Position numbers and translations under genes: made by a program. A stretch of DNA of 64,000 nucleotides. It comes from Sorghum bicolor (taxonomy: Eukaryota > Streptophyta > Magnoliopsida > Poales > Poaceae). The notes beneath the pieces are model-generated. The model was not told where the DNA came from. It was given only the letters and a program-made list of their open reading frames with translations, and did not search any database. The stretch spans positions 26,680,202 through 26,744,201 of the forward strand of contig NC_012870.2 in assembly GCF_000003195.3 (NCBI RefSeq), written 5' to 3'. Below are positions 31,663 through 44,011 of the stretch, piece by piece (the stretch's first letter is position 1; every line of letters starts with the position of its first letter).

Positions 31663-32700
31663 AACTCCCCCACACTTGTCTTTTGCTTGTCCTCGAGGAA
31701 AACGAATAGATTATTGGAATCACAACCTCAAACTAAGACATCACCAATTTATTCCAAGTCATACCTGTACAGCGGAATTCAAAGTGTCTACCACAAAACT
31801 TTGAGAAGTTGAGGATGGAACAATACAAAATAGAGTTCCCTTTTTCTTTAGTCCTGTCACTTGGAGTTTATAATAATATTTTTGCAAAGAAAAACTTAGC
31901 TTATTCTCCATCATGTAGCACACTCGAATCACTCATTGTAAGTGGTATTTGTGGAACTCACCAAGGCATGTATGATCTATGCCTCATATGTATCCTACTC
32001 TATAAAGGCTTATATGGAGTTGAAGGTAATTCAAGGAAATAGCATACTTATCTTGCATATGTTGCTAAGTCAAAAACTTAGATCTATGGAGGGGAATAGC
32101 ATACTCTTAGATCAAGAAGTGCATGTGTGTGGATTTTATAGTGGCTAATCCTAATTCTACTTAGCTCTTTTGATAGATATCTTCCTCTGAAATAGTGATA
32201 GTCTTTGCAAAGGATGGTATGGGCTATCTTTTATTCTTTTCTCTTCTTCTTCTTGGACACTTGTGCATTTTTTCAATACTTTATTTTACATAGCCACATA
32301 CCTCCTTTCTGTAACCAAAAAATATTGAGAAAGACTTAAAGAACTTAGAGCAATTATTCCTACCAAGACTCTTTTTGTGTTTTCTCCTAATATAGGAGTA
32401 AAAAATTTTGTGAACACAAAAATATGCTTGATAGATTTTTATCCACCAAATAAATGCTCTAAGTTTTTGTTACTATCTCTCAAAGTTTTGTTGCCGAAAA
32501 GAGACATGGGGCTATGAAAAAGATATTCATGAAAAAAGGAGAATTGAAAAAAGTGAAAAAATGTCCAAGAAATCTAAAACAATGGGTACTTAGATGCCCG
32601 TCTGAAAAGAAAAAATATAGAGAGATGAATAAGATAGCCCCTATTCTCTAGCAACTGTTTCTAAGTTTTAAAAGAGAGATAGGTTTTCAAAGAGCAAAGT
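31663..32700 (-). other. Relic 3' non-coding region of a minus-strand Athila-like element
   Basis: Starts with the minus-strand polypurine tract and continues with sequence similar in layout to A1 1700-2400 (for example the GGTATTTGTGG and AAGGCATGTATGAT blocks near 31950). There is no coding signal. The boundary with the next block is approximate. Confidence 0.5.
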
Positions 32701-33593
32701 AGAATTAGGTTATATATATAGGATGCACTTTCCGTACTCCCGGAAGTAATTACTCCTATCTTCAATAAACCACATTACGTATGCATTCATACTTGTTTAT
32801 CGGTTTGAGTATGTTCATATACTTATATTAAGATACTCTAGATCTTACCATGCAAAAAATTTTAAAAGGAATTCATATTTTTTAATATATTACTAAAATT
32901 TCACTATTTTAGTATATATAATAAGTATAACCACATACTCTATGTATGCATGCATACTTAACATGCATACTACCTTAAATGGTTTAGTATGATCATATAC
33001 TTTGTCTACATACACTTCATTGGGCCATAATACGCCCTAAATCTAGAGATATACACATGGGAGTAACTGCTACTGAGAGTAAAAAGGAATTATCCTATAT
33101 ATATATCCACCATATACCACACACACGCACATCTTGATTTGATTGTATGACTCAACTCTCTTTAGGTCCATTGTTGCATTGCAAGTATGCTCTAGCTTTC
33201 TCTCTACCATGAACTCCACATAAGCCTTAGTTGTAGGATGAGAAAGAGGGCATAACATCATCATTGTGTTGGTGAGGATCCATAAATACCACATATTGAG
33301 AGACTAGAGAGTGGCATACATTGGAGATATAGTGTTTGACTTGATCGTTCTGTCTTTCAATTGCTCAAGACCTAAGAGATGGCTTGCTCAAGACCTAAGA
33401 GATGGCTACAAGCCCTATGGTTGAAGGTAATATGGATAAGTTTGAAAGTCAGAATAGTTTATTCTAATCTAGAGGAGAATTCGTGATTGAACCCATGTGT
33501 ACTTTTGAGGCGTGAAATCATTGTAGTAACTCCAGATCTATTGCTAAGTTTAGTTTTGCTAAGGGACTAGCAAAGGTTAAGCTTGAGGGAGCT
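32700..33593 (+). other. Relic 3' non-coding region of a plus-strand Athila-like element
   Basis: Resembles A2 50560-51160 in plus orientation (CACGCACATCTTGATTTG, CATAAATACCACATATTGAGAGA). It ends in the purine-rich AAGCTTGAGGGAGCT before an LTR. A 23-bp stretch is directly duplicated at about 33360-33405 (TTGCTCAAGACCTAAGAGAT...). There is no gene. Confidence 0.5.
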
Positions 33594-34024
33594 TGTTGAT
33601 GGTGGTTAGCATCAACATTTTATAGCTAAATAAACATGTATAGGGCCACAATTGAGATCACCAACAAAGGTTTAGAGTTTAAACTAATAAATTCCACGAG
33701 TTTTGGTGAACCTATGATCTTTGCAGGATTTATCTAGAAAACCACCAAGGGAGACCTATTTTTCAAAGGGAAATTTAGAATTAAAATGTGGCACATATGT
33801 GGAAATGCTCTAGAAGACGCTAGAAGGCAAACCACCGAAGATAGGTATGAAAGGCCCCAAAAATGGGCCAGCCGGCCCTAAGCCCATGCTGACCGGCCTA
33901 ACACAGAGTGACCTCACCTCTGGCTTTTGGATGCTTCCTCCACCGCCTTCTAGGAAGTATCTCCATCGTAGCTCAAAGTCGTTTTGATCGAAGGACTCAC
34001 GTTTATTTCACCGGGCTATGTAAG
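33594..34024 (+). repeat. Relic Athila-like LTR, 5' portion, interrupted by T3
   Basis: Begins TGTTGATGGTGG after a polypurine tract and continues after T3 at 56977. It is older and more diverged than the LTRs of A1 and A2. Confidence 0.6.
34020..34024. repeat. Target-site duplication of T3 (GTAAG)
   Basis: GTAAG at 34020-34024 is repeated at 56977-56981, directly outside the T3 LTRs. Confidence 0.95.
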
Positions 34025-34753
34025 TGTTGACACCGTTCTTTGGACACGTGTCTTTTGATACGCACCTGGAGTTAATGGAATGTGGATCGGCAGATGGAGC
34101 TATGGTGACTAGTCTACAGGGGAGTTGCCGATGAAGGTGGTTATCGATGAGGAAATAACCGAATATGACTAAGTCCAGAAGTGGTGACGTATTCGTGCCG
34201 ATGATCCGTGCCGGTGTTTGCCGATGGCTGTAACAGGTTGTCTGCCGATGACTCTGAAGAAAAGCGCGGAGGTTGCCGATTGATTCGTGGCAGTGTCCCG
34301 ATCGGTTACGAAGGATGATTTAATGTTTTTCTTTAGTTATTAGAGTTCGTTTTGTATACGAATTCCATTTAGTTTGGAATTCTAGTTCTAGTCGTGTCTG
34401 GTTGTAGCTCTTCGGACAGGGTATAAATATAGACCCTAGGGCAATGTAATGAGACATCTATCAATCAATCAAACACAAGTTTTTACTCATATTCTAGCAT
34501 CTACTTTTTCGACGACTTCATCATATTTCCCTTTTATTACGAGTTCTTAGGAATTCGTCGAGTCAAACTCGGCGCGTTCTCAAGTTCCGCGTGAGCATCT
34601 CTTGGCTGTGACATCCGGGCGCAACGCTGTTGTCGGGACCAAAGTGTTTGAGTTACTACCTTTGTAGATTGTAAGGTCAAATCAGCTGGCACGCCTTAAC
34701 GTTTGAATCGGGTATTAGCCCTTTGTGTTTGCAGATCAGCTTTTGCATCAACA
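34025..34753 (+). repeat. T3 5' LTR
   Basis: 729 bp, TGTTGACACC to GCATCAACA. TATA box at 34422-34429; six GCCGAT/ATCGGC copies. Confidence 0.95.
34422..34429 (+). promoter_or_regulatory. TATA box of T3 5' LTR
   Basis: TATAAATA in CAGGGTATAAATATAGACCC, the same position as in T2. Confidence 0.55.
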
Positions 34754-34760
34754 CATATTT

Positions 34761-34778
34761 TGGCACACCCAGTGGGAC
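34761..34778 (+). other. T3 primer-binding site
   Basis: TGGCACACCCAGTGGGAC. Against T2 it has two changes, one of them within the first ten bases, as expected for an old copy. Confidence 0.7.
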
Positions 34779-34799
34779 AGATTCAAGATCAAGATCAAC

Positions 34800-37700
34800 A
34801 TGTCGAACACCGATTTCGATTTGGAGAACGTCATCCCCATGACGGAAGCCAATCTCAGAGATGAGCAGAAGCAAGCTATGGCGAAAGCCATGGAGGACTA
34901 CAAGCAGCTATGCTTGAAGTCCTTCAGTATCAACAGGAGTGGCGAAGTGATCCAAAAGAAGCATTGCCGATGCCTCGGCACATAACTTTTGAAGCCAATC
35001 CTGGTAAATTGCAAGAGATTGTTGATGGTGTTGTCAACCGTGATCTGATCAATCAAGCTGGCGTACTGTCCAACACGGTTTTCAATGCTGTGGCTAGAAC
35101 CTTCAAGGAAGGACATGTACCACCGTCTTATGTGGGTCCTGCCCATCATCAGCCAGGGTCACCGGTGGTTACAGCTCCATCAGCTAGTACGGCTGTTGCG
35201 GGCGCAGAAGCTACTTCTTCTCCAAGTACATTAGGGGTGACTAATGCGCAATCTACACCGATGACCACTGATCCATCTACGTCAGACGGGCAAATTAAAC
35301 TTGCCACAGATCTACTGGCATCAGTGATGTCAGGGGTTGTTCCTCCCAACTGGTGGGGTTATGGTATGCCACAGAATTGATGGCAAAAAAGTCCTAGGAC
35401 ATCTCAATTGGCTGACGTGACAGGCAAGGCTCCTATGGCATCGACACCTCCAAATCTGCCGATGAATCAGAATCCCCAGTATTCTACAACTACCACTGCA
35501 AGACCTTACACTGGGAATTCTCAAGCCCCAACATTCTAGATGCCTAATGCATTGGCAGATCCAATGCTGACGCAGCAGAGGTTTATGACACAGCCAGGGT
35601 ATGTCAATTCATTGATGATGCCCAATTACCAGTCATCGGCAAGTCCTATACCGATGAATGCTAACAGTGGATGGACGGGGCAGTTTGTCTTTCCATAGAT
35701 CCCTCAACAGAATCATCAGGCTGTGGGGTTTCAACAAGGACCAGTCCAACCCGGGTTTCAGAATCAAGGGTTGGTCAACCAACCGATGAATCTTGGTCAG
35801 CAAATTGGTGGTCAGATAGTTAATCCAATGTTCCATGGAGATCGTGCACCACAGAGACACGTGGAAGCATATCAGCATGTGCCAGATCCACAACCACCTC
35901 ATCGGCAAGATGCCGATGCATATTGGGCCGATAAGATAGCTGAAGTAATGAGAGACCAATTTGGGATAAAACCCAAAGTCAACACTTACTCTTATCGGAC
36001 ACCGTATCCTCCTGCATATGACTTAATCCCACTTCCAAATCGGTACAAGGTACCAGATTTCACTAAGTTTTCTAGACAGGATGATACATCAACTATGGAG
36101 CATGTCAATAGATTCATCATCCAATGTGGAGAAGCTGCTAACAGAGATGAGTTAAGGATTCGCTTGTTCTCATCGTCTTTGTCTGGATCGGCTTTTACTT
36201 GGTTTATTTCGTTACCTCCCAACTCAGTGGTCACTTGGGCCGATCTAGAAAAACAATTCCACAAATACTTCTTTTCTGGAGTTCATGAGAAGAAGATTAC
36301 CGATTTAGTCAGGCTGAAGCAGCGCAATGATGAATCGGTTGAAAGCTTTGTCAGTCTGATTTTGGATGATCGGCAGCTAGCCGATTCGGCTTTCCAAGGA
36401 TTATTGCCGCATATCAGAGACAAGTATGCTTCTCAAGAGTTCGAGAGTCTTAGTCACTTGGTGTAGAGGATTTCTAACCAAGATATCAAACCTTTTGAGC
36501 CCAAGAGAGCATGGAATAAAAAGGTGTCGTTTGTCGATGAAGTGGCAAGTTCAGATTCTGATGAAGAACCAGTCATCGGCTTGGCAGAGTGGGTGAAGAA
36601 CAAGAAGCCGATGTCTTGCCCTTTTGGGCATAAAGAGCCAGAGAAATTTGCATTTGATATTACCAAAGCCGATAGGATATTTGACTTTTTACTTCAGGAA
36701 GGGCAAATCAAGTTGTCGCCCAATCATGTGATTCCATCGGCTGAGGAATTAAAGAAGATGAAATATTGCAAGTGGCACAATGCAACGTCTCACGGCACAA
36801 ATGAATGCAAGGTTTTCAGGCAACAGCTGCAATCAGCTATAGAATCTGGAAGAATCAAGTTTGATAATTCTAGAGCTCAGAAGCCGATGAAGATCGATCA
36901 ACATCCTTTTCCAACAAATATGTTGGATGCTAAGGGAAAAACCAAGGTCTTGACGTCAGAAGCAGCTGAAAGAAGTGCATCGGTGGATCCTCAACATCAG
37001 ATTACTACTGATGATGCTAAAGGCAAGGGTCTGGTTCAGGAAGGAACTAGCTCAGGAAGGCCTCCCCGATCTGGCATTGTGATAACTCATAGAAGGCATC
37101 GGGAGACCTGGCAGCAACGTGAAGATCGGTATCGGCGCCAACAGGAGGATCATCGTCGGGAAGAAGAAAGACGCCGACAGGAGTGGAATCAGCATAAAGA
37201 TCATTGGAATTGCCCGTTCTTTATCCACTGTTGGGAACAGAACATCAAATTGCCCATTGTTAGAGACTGTCCTGAGTGCAATGGTTATGATCGGTATGAT
37301 AGACTTAATCGACAGTATCAAGACGATAATCGGTGATTTAATGGGCCGATTAGGGGGAGAGCTTCGGTTCATGATCGGCTGGGGGGCAGGCTCAGTGTGC
37401 ATGATAGACTAGGTGACCGTGTTGGGTACTTTCCCAGGAACCAAGAGGAACTCGAGGAGATGGCAGATGCACGAGTTCCCGATGAATTCATACTTTGCAG
37501 AGATGCTAATACTTACCGAGTGGAGTCAAGGGAAGTTCGTCGCCAATCAGTAAGGCAGCCGCAACTTCCTCCATGGTGTCTAGAGGGGTTGACTAGAACA
37601 CAGAAAAGAAGGCTGCAGCACGAAAGACGAGAAGATTTGAGCAAAGGAGGAAATTCTGGCAAATCTGGAAATCAGCAGCAGCCGGATCCTAAAGGAAAAG

Positions 37701-38385
37701 GGCCATCGGTAGATGTTAACATGGTATTCATGTTGCCGATGGAGTTCCTTGCACCATTCAGTGATGATGAGGGGCTGGATTTCTCCGACCAGATAGCTCA
37801 GTTGGCTTTGGATCTGATGACGGCTATCATTGAAAAGCCTGCCAACAATGAAAGACAGCATCTTAAAGCTCTGTTCGTCAAAGGAAGGGTTGATGGATAG
37901 CCGATGACCAAGATATTAGTTGATGGTGGGGCTGCTATCAATATTATGCCATATGTAGTCTATCGGAAGCTTGGGAAAGGAGATCAAGATTTAACCAAGA
38001 CCGATATGATGCTAAAAGACTTTGAGGGGAATGTGTCTCCGATTAAGGGGGCAGTATGTGTCGAGTTGACCATCGGCAGCAAAACCTTGCCGCCACTTTC
38101 TTCGTAATCAGTGGAAAGGGTGCTTATAATCTGCTACTAGGGAGAGATTGGATCCATGCCAATTGTTGCATCCCATCAACAATGCACCAATGCTTGGTTC
38201 AGTGGGTAGGTGACAATATTGAGATTGTCCCAGGGGATTCTTCATATGTTATAGCATCGGCAGAGGCGGACACTTATGAGAAGACCAGATGTATTTCAGG
38301 GGAGATTTGGGAAAAGGATTTTCTCAAGGTTGCCGATTATGAGATTCCACCGATCCAAGCAGTCGGTTATGATGAAGAGTTTTAA
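34800..38385 (+). pseudogene. T3 gag-protease, multiple stops
   Basis: Start at ATG 34800, matching T2. The reading is interrupted by an early frameshift near 34960 and by stops including TGA at about 35378, TAG at 36464-36466, TGA at 37334-37336 and TAG at 37898-37900. A further frameshift lies near 38095. About 11 codons are missing near 36350 relative to T2 (between ESF and SL). The gag core (about 35990-36450), the knuckle (YCKWHNATSHGTNEC, about 36765) and the protease DGGAAIN (about 37920) are still readable. Confidence 0.88.
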
Positions 38386-40844
38386 TGGATAGGTTCGCCG
38401 ATGATGGAAAATTGGGCCAGAGGTTTACATCGGCCGACGATTTAGTAGAAGTAGATATAGGTAATGGTGATAAGCCAAGGCCTACTTTTATTAGTGCTAA
38501 GTTAGATTCTGAGTGTAAGCAACAATTAACCGATCTGTTAAAGGAATATAAAGATTGCTTTGCTTGGGATTATACTGAGATGCCTGGTTTGGACCGGTCT
38601 ATTGTTGAACATCGGTTACCTATCAAATCTGGATTTCGGCCACATCAAGAGCCAGCTCGCCGATGTAATCCTAATATTCTTCCTGATATTAAGGCCGAAA
38701 TCACTAAACTTATTGAAGCTAAATTTATTCGGCAGTGTTGGTATGCCGAGTGGATTTCCAATGTTGTTCCTGTTTACAAGAAAAATGGGAAGCTTCGAGT
38801 CTACATTGATTTCAGAAATGTTAACAAAGCTACACTGATGGATGGCTACCCAATGCCAGTTGCCGATTTGTTAGTTGATGCTGCAGCCGGACATCGGATT
38901 ATTAGCTTCATGGATGGCAATGCGGGATATAACCAGATATTCATGGCTGAAGAAGATATTCCAAAGACAACATTTAGATGTCCTGGTCATGTTGGGCTGT
39001 TTGAATGGATAGTCATGACCTTTGGCTTGAAAAATGCTGGTGCTACCTATCAAAGGGCTATGAATTTTATCTTTCATGAGTTCATCGGCAAGCTGGTAGA
39101 AATTTATATTGATGATGTGGTGGTTAAGTCTAGGGATTTCACAGGGCACATTGCCGATCTGAAAAGGGTGTTGGAGTGCACAAGGAAACATGGCTTGAAG
39201 ATGAATCCTAACAAGTGTGCATTTGGTGTGTCGGCAGGGCAGTTTCTTGGTTTCATGGTGCATCAGAGAGGAATCGAAATTAGTAGGAGATCTATTGATG
39301 CCATCAATAAGATAGTTGCTCCTACCAACAAAACTGAACTTCAGTCTTTGATCGACAAGGTAAATTTTATCAGACGGTTTATATCTAATTTGTCTGGTAA
39401 GATTCGTGCTTTTAGTCCTTTACTCAAATTGAAAACCGATCAAGAGTTTATATGGGGAGAAGAGCAATAGTTGGCCTTAGATGAAATAAAAAATTATTTG
39501 ACAAATCCTCCAGTTTTAATTCCACCTCAGCAAGGAAAGCCCTTCAGATTATATTTGTCTACCGATGGGATGGTCATCGGTTCAGCTTTAATTCAAGAAT
39601 TTGAAGGAAAGGAACGTGTGATTTACTATTTAAGTAGAAGATTGATTGATGCTGAGACCAGGTATTCGGCTATTGAAAAATTGTGTTTATGTTTATATTT
39701 TTCTTGCATCAAGTTGAGGCACTATTTGCTATCGGCCGAATGCACTGTTATATGCAAAGATGATGTGGTCCGATATATGCTATCTATGCCGATTATGAGT
39801 GGTAGAATCGGTAAGTGGATTTTGGCACTGTCGGAATTCGATCTACGTTACGAATCGGCTAAGGCGGTTAAAGGGCAGATTATGGCCAATTTTGTGACTC
39901 AACATTGCGGTGTAGTGGAGACTTTGGAAATTGTACCTTGGACGCTCTTCTTTGATGGATCCACGTGTGACCGGGGGGCAGGAATCAGTAGAGTACTAAT
40001 TTCCCCCCAGGGAAGGAAGTATGAGTTCTCCTTGCCAATTGTTGCTACGTCAACGAAAAATCAAGCTGAGTATCAAGCTTTGATCAAAGGGGTTGGAATT
40101 GTTGAAAGAGCTTCATGCTGATGCTGTTGAAATCTTCGGGGATTCTATGCTGGTTATAAATCAGTTGGCTGGAAGTTATGAATGCCGAAGCGAAGTCCTG
40201 ATAACTTATTATGAAAAAAGTATGCAACTATTAAAGAAATTCAAAGATTTCTGATTAGAGCATATTCCTCGGTTACATAATGAGGAGGCTAATCGGTTGG
40301 CTCAGCATGCCTCGGGATATCAACCCATATTAAACACGTTATCGGCAATCGGTGCCGATGATTGGAGAAAGGAGATCGTTGATTATTTAAAGGATCCATC
40401 CAAAAAGGTTGAGAGGCGTGTCAGGTTTCAAGCTACTAAGTACGTACTCCTTGGGGGTGAGCTTTATTATCAAATAATAGATGGAGTTCTTCTCAAATGC
40501 TTAGGTGATGATGAAGCTAAAAGTTTGATGGGAGAAATCCATGAAGGAGTATGTGGACCACATCAGTCAGCTTTTAAGATGAAATGGATGATTAGGAGAA
40601 ACGGGTATTATTGGCCTACCATACTCGAAGATTGCTTTAAATATTTCAAATGATGTCAACGATGTCAAAAGTTTGGCAATATTCAAAGAGCACCCGCATC
40701 GGCTATGAATCCTATTATTAAGCCTTGGCCGTTCTGGGGATGGGCTATCGATTTGATTGGCCAGATTTACCCGCCATCAAGCAAAGGGCACAAGTTCATC
40801 TTAGTTGCCACTGATTATTTCACTAAGTGGGTTGAGGCTATTCC
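38385..40844 (+). pseudogene. T3 pol, part before the CACTA insertion
   Basis: RT with the YIDDVVVK motif intact at about 39106, a TAG stop at 39468-39470 (CAG in T2), then RNase H. The second RNase H (FFDGS, about 39955) has a frameshift near 40090 and a TGA at about 40251. The integrase zinc region has a TGA at 40651-40653, and the first catalytic Asp (AIDLIG, about 40750) is present. The reading runs into the CACTA element at 40845, just after VEAIP. Confidence 0.88.
40842..40844. repeat. Target-site duplication of the CACTA element (TCC)
   Basis: TCC at 40842-40844 and 43078-43080. Three bases is the usual length for CACTA transposons. Comparison with T2 (ATTCCTTTGAAG) confirms the empty site. 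Confidence 0.92.
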
Positions 40845-41869
40845 CACTACACCACAGCCCCAGAGTAACGTTGCACGATGGGTCGTTATATATCAATATA
40901 GAGACGTCCCATCGGTCGCTACAGATCTATGGCGACACTTAACAGCTGACGCTGAATATGGTGTCGGTATAGGCTATAGCGACCGACATGTTTTTAGCGA
41001 CCGATGGTTTGATTATTCGATGAACAAATACCGACCAAAGTGCTGATGGCATATATATGTTGTACCGTCCAAAGTACCAAGGCTAATAGGAACTATACCA
41101 ACTAATAATCAAACGCCATGATCACATGAGCCAAATACATATTTTCAATCCTGCTTTATCAAATGCATCTTTGTTTGACATTTTAAACATATATAGAAGC
41201 TCACATTCAATGTCAGACATAGAATAAGTCATAACATAGGAGTATTTCATTCATGCCAAACAAATGGCACATTTAACAGCCATGGGTACAATGATGTTCG
41301 CAACAATGACATAAGTTTGCCTTGCACACACCACAACTAACATGCCCATGTTACAGCACAACTAACAAGTCTGCATTGCATACTACAACTAACATGCTCA
41401 TGTGAGAACACAACTAACAGGCATGTCCTTGGAGTTCTTTTCATAATCTAACATCATTCAACAAAGGAACCAACATCCATGAGCAAGCAGTACTTTACAA
41501 AATGGTATGGCATCCCATACACACCAACATGGATCATCGATGTTTTGCCACCTCACAAAATGATCAGGTCACCACAAAATGATCAGGTCACATCTCCATC
41601 TGCTTCAGTGCGTTTTCTGGACATCCCCTCCTACAAGACCAACATACCACAAGTATGAGCAGTTTTTTTAAAAAATATCTCTAGATTAAACTTATATTAG
41701 TCTCACAAATAGCAGTTTGGTGAAAGTCATGTTGAGGAAAAAAACATACCTGTAGACTGGGATGAATGTGATGTCATGCTAACCTTCAACTGTAAGAAAT
41801 ATCAGTAATTAGACACTTTATTAACTTACCACATATGAATAAAAGAAACAAAGTCTTGTCTAGTCTATT

Positions 41870-42100
41870 ACCCTGTTGTATGGCCACTGAACTGGCATTG
41901 ACTTAGCATCAGCCAAAGTCTCAATGTCACCATAAGGGCGAGGTAGCATTGTATCCCTTTTGATCACAACCTTCACAACAACTTCACAAAATAGCCTTCC
42001 TAGAGCTTGGCCTCCTAGTACATTGGTTGGATTTGTTGAAATAACAACCGCCTTACCCACAATTTCTGGTCGCAACATGGCATATAATGTGACCTCCTTT
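41870..42100 (-). pseudogene. Fragment of a CACTA-associated (Ptta/En/Spm-like) protein
   Basis: The minus frame reads VTLYAMLRPEIVGKAVV, then ISTNPTNVLGGQALG, FCEVVVKVVIKRD and LPRPYGDIETLADAKSMPVQWP. From memory this resembles the C-terminal part of the plant Ptta/En/Spm transposase-associated family. Upstream it runs straight into the tandem repeat array, so the rest of the gene is gone. Confidence 0.5.
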
Positions 42101-42285
42101 CTGAATACCATTGCAAATATTTCTAAATACCAATGCATATATTTCTGAATACCAATGCAAATATTTTTGAATACCAATGCAAATATTTCTGAATACCAAT
42201 GCAAATATTTCTGAATACCAATACAAATATTACTGAATACCAATGCAAATAGTTCTGAATATCAATGCAAATATCTCTGAATACA
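42101..42285. repeat. 22-bp tandem repeat inside the CACTA element
   Basis: About eight units near GAATACCAATGCAAATATTT, with starts at 42103, 42125, 42147 and so on every 22 bases. Units differ by one or two bases. Confidence 0.9.
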
Positions 42286-42454
42286 TAGAAGACTAAAATG
42301 ATAGTTGAAGATACATAGAAAGGGAGTTGCTCTAACTGGATATGCAAACTATAAAGTATGCAGCCTCAAAGCCCAAATATAAATAAATTCTAAACTGAAT
42401 CAAAGCATCTAGAGAGCAAAACAGGGAATCGCTAATCCTTCCATGCAGTGGAGC

Positions 42455-42632
42455 CTGGCCATCTTCCCGGACCCCGGCCGGTTCGACTCAGGCCATCTTC
42501 CCGTTCGGCGGCGGCGCGCGCATCTGCCCCGGGAACGAGTTCGCCAAGGTGGAGACGCTGGTGGCCGTGCACCACATCGTGACACGCTTCATGTGGAAGC
42601 TCGCCGCCGGCTGCGACGGCAGCTTCTCCAGG
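42455..42632 (+). pseudogene. Captured cytochrome P450 exon fragment
   Basis: At 42498-42533 one frame reads [12 protein letters not shown], the P450 heme-binding signature with its Cys ligand. It continues through [18 protein letters not shown] to the end of the L-helix region. Just upstream, in another frame, FPDPGRFD matches the region normally found a few dozen residues before the heme loop, so an internal deletion with frameshift has occurred. The GC content is far above the rest of the transposon, as in GC-rich grass exons. It is a transduplicated piece and cannot make an enzyme. Confidence 0.75.
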
Positions 42633-43080
42633 TCGGGGAGGGGATTGGAGCAGCGACTTGGAACAGGGAGGGGATTGGAGGCCGGGGGTACTTACGAACC
42701 GAGGGTGTGCTCCAGCTTGAACGAGCTCCTCGCTCCTCCGCCAGTCGCCAGTCGCGCCGCCGCCTCCTCTTCTCTATTTCGGGCGCACAGGAGTGGACGG
42801 CAGGAGGGGATAAGTTAGGGTTTGGGGCTCTTCTAAACGGGCCGGGCGCCGAAGGGGTATGGCCCTATTCCGACCAATGGTGGGCTCTCTTTGATGAACT
42901 GTCCCGACAAATCGTTGAACCATATAGCCCAAAATTTATAACCACCGATGCTCGAATGCCAAACAAATGTTTTCCGACAAATAATCGGTAGACATGGTAT
43001 ACCGACTGAATATTTAATGGTACTAGTTCATTTATAACGACACATATGTGACGCTGTATTAGGGCTGTGGTGTAGTGTCC

Positions 43081-43855
43081 TTCGAAGAAAGTTATGTCCG
43101 CTAATATGATTGATTTTGTGAAAGAGCATATTGTGTACCGATTTGGCATTCCTCAAACAATTACTACTGATCAAGGTACTATGTTTACATCAGAAGAGTT
43201 TGATGAATTTACAATCGGTATGGGAATTAAAGTGTTGAATTCTTCTCCTTATTATGCTCAAGCCAATGGGCAGGCCGAGGCATCTAACAAAGGAATTATC
43301 AAACTTATCAAATGGAAAATTGAGGAAAATCCTAGGAGGTGGCATACATTGTTGAATGAAGCTTTATGGTCATATCGGATGGCTTGTCATGGGTCAACCA
43401 AAGTTTCACCTTATCAGTTGGTATATGGGCACGATGCAGTACTACCATGGGAAATTAAGACTGGGTCTAGGCGACTATCTTTCCAAGATCAGTTGACTGC
43501 CGATGACTATACTACTTTGATGAAAGATGAGTTAGATGATTTAGCAGGGCATCGGCTCAAAGCTTTGATAAGTATAGAGGAAAATAAAAAGAGATTTGCT
43601 AAGTGGTATGATAAAAAGGTAAAGGCTAAGGAGTTTGCCGATGGAGATTTGGTATGGAAGCTGATATTACCAATTGGGACTAAAAGTTCAAAGTTTGGCA
43701 AGTGGTCTCCCAATTGGGAATGTCCTTATCGGATAAATCGGTTTGCTCCTGGTAATGCCTATATTTTGGAAACTCTCGAAGGAGTTCAATTTCCCAGAGC
43801 ATTGAATGGAAAGTACTTAAAGAAATATTACCCGAGCATATGGGTCGATGCGTGA
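43081..43855 (+). pseudogene. T3 pol, part after the CACTA insertion
   Basis: Open from 43094 to the pol stop. It contains the integrase residues TTDQGT and GQAEAS and the C-terminal WECPYRI, which has Cys in place of the Gly of T2's WEGPYRI. It ends in the same YYPSIWVDA tail as T2. Confidence 0.88.
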
Positions 43856-43866
43856 AAGCTTAAAGT

Positions 43867-43887
43867 GCCGATAACATTCCTATCGGC
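43867..43887. terminator. GCCGATA/TATCGGC hairpin after T3 pol
   Basis: GCCGATA (43867-43873) and TATCGGC (43881-43887), the counterpart of 20830-20850. The second hairpin is damaged: GCCGATAA at 43932 is followed by TATCGCC. Confidence 0.45.
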
Positions 43888-44011
43888 TGGATTAACGTGT
43901 ATCTCAGACTGAATACGATGTTTCGAAAGATGCCGATAACAGTCCTATCGCCTAAACCAAAATAATCAGCAGTTTTTGAAGAAAGAGCAAAACACGCCGC
44001 CGATGAAAAGT

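Larger units (their letters stand above)
40845..43077. mobile_element. Non-autonomous CACTA transposon with captured gene fragment
   Basis: 2,233 bp bounded by perfect 16-bp terminal inverted repeats (CACTACACCACAGCCC at 40845-40860, its complement at 43062-43077). It carries 3-bp target duplications and sits in the integrase of T3. It contains a short remnant of a CACTA-associated transposase-like gene (minus strand), a 22-bp tandem repeat array and a GC-rich fragment of a cytochrome P450 gene. No complete transposase is present. Confidence 0.95.

Noticed and set aside
31600..32150. Short plus-strand ORFs in the relic region
   Set aside because: The region is the minus-strand 3' non-coding part of an Athila-like relic; the ORFs have no conserved features.
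42101..42285. A CRISPR-like repeat array
   Set aside because: The units are contiguous 22-bp tandem repeats without spacers, in a plant transposon.
42443..42991. A 182-codon plus-strand ORF in the CACTA element as a gene
   Set aside because: It reads through the P450 fragment in the wrong frame over most of its length. The Arg-rich product is an artefact of GC-rich sequence.
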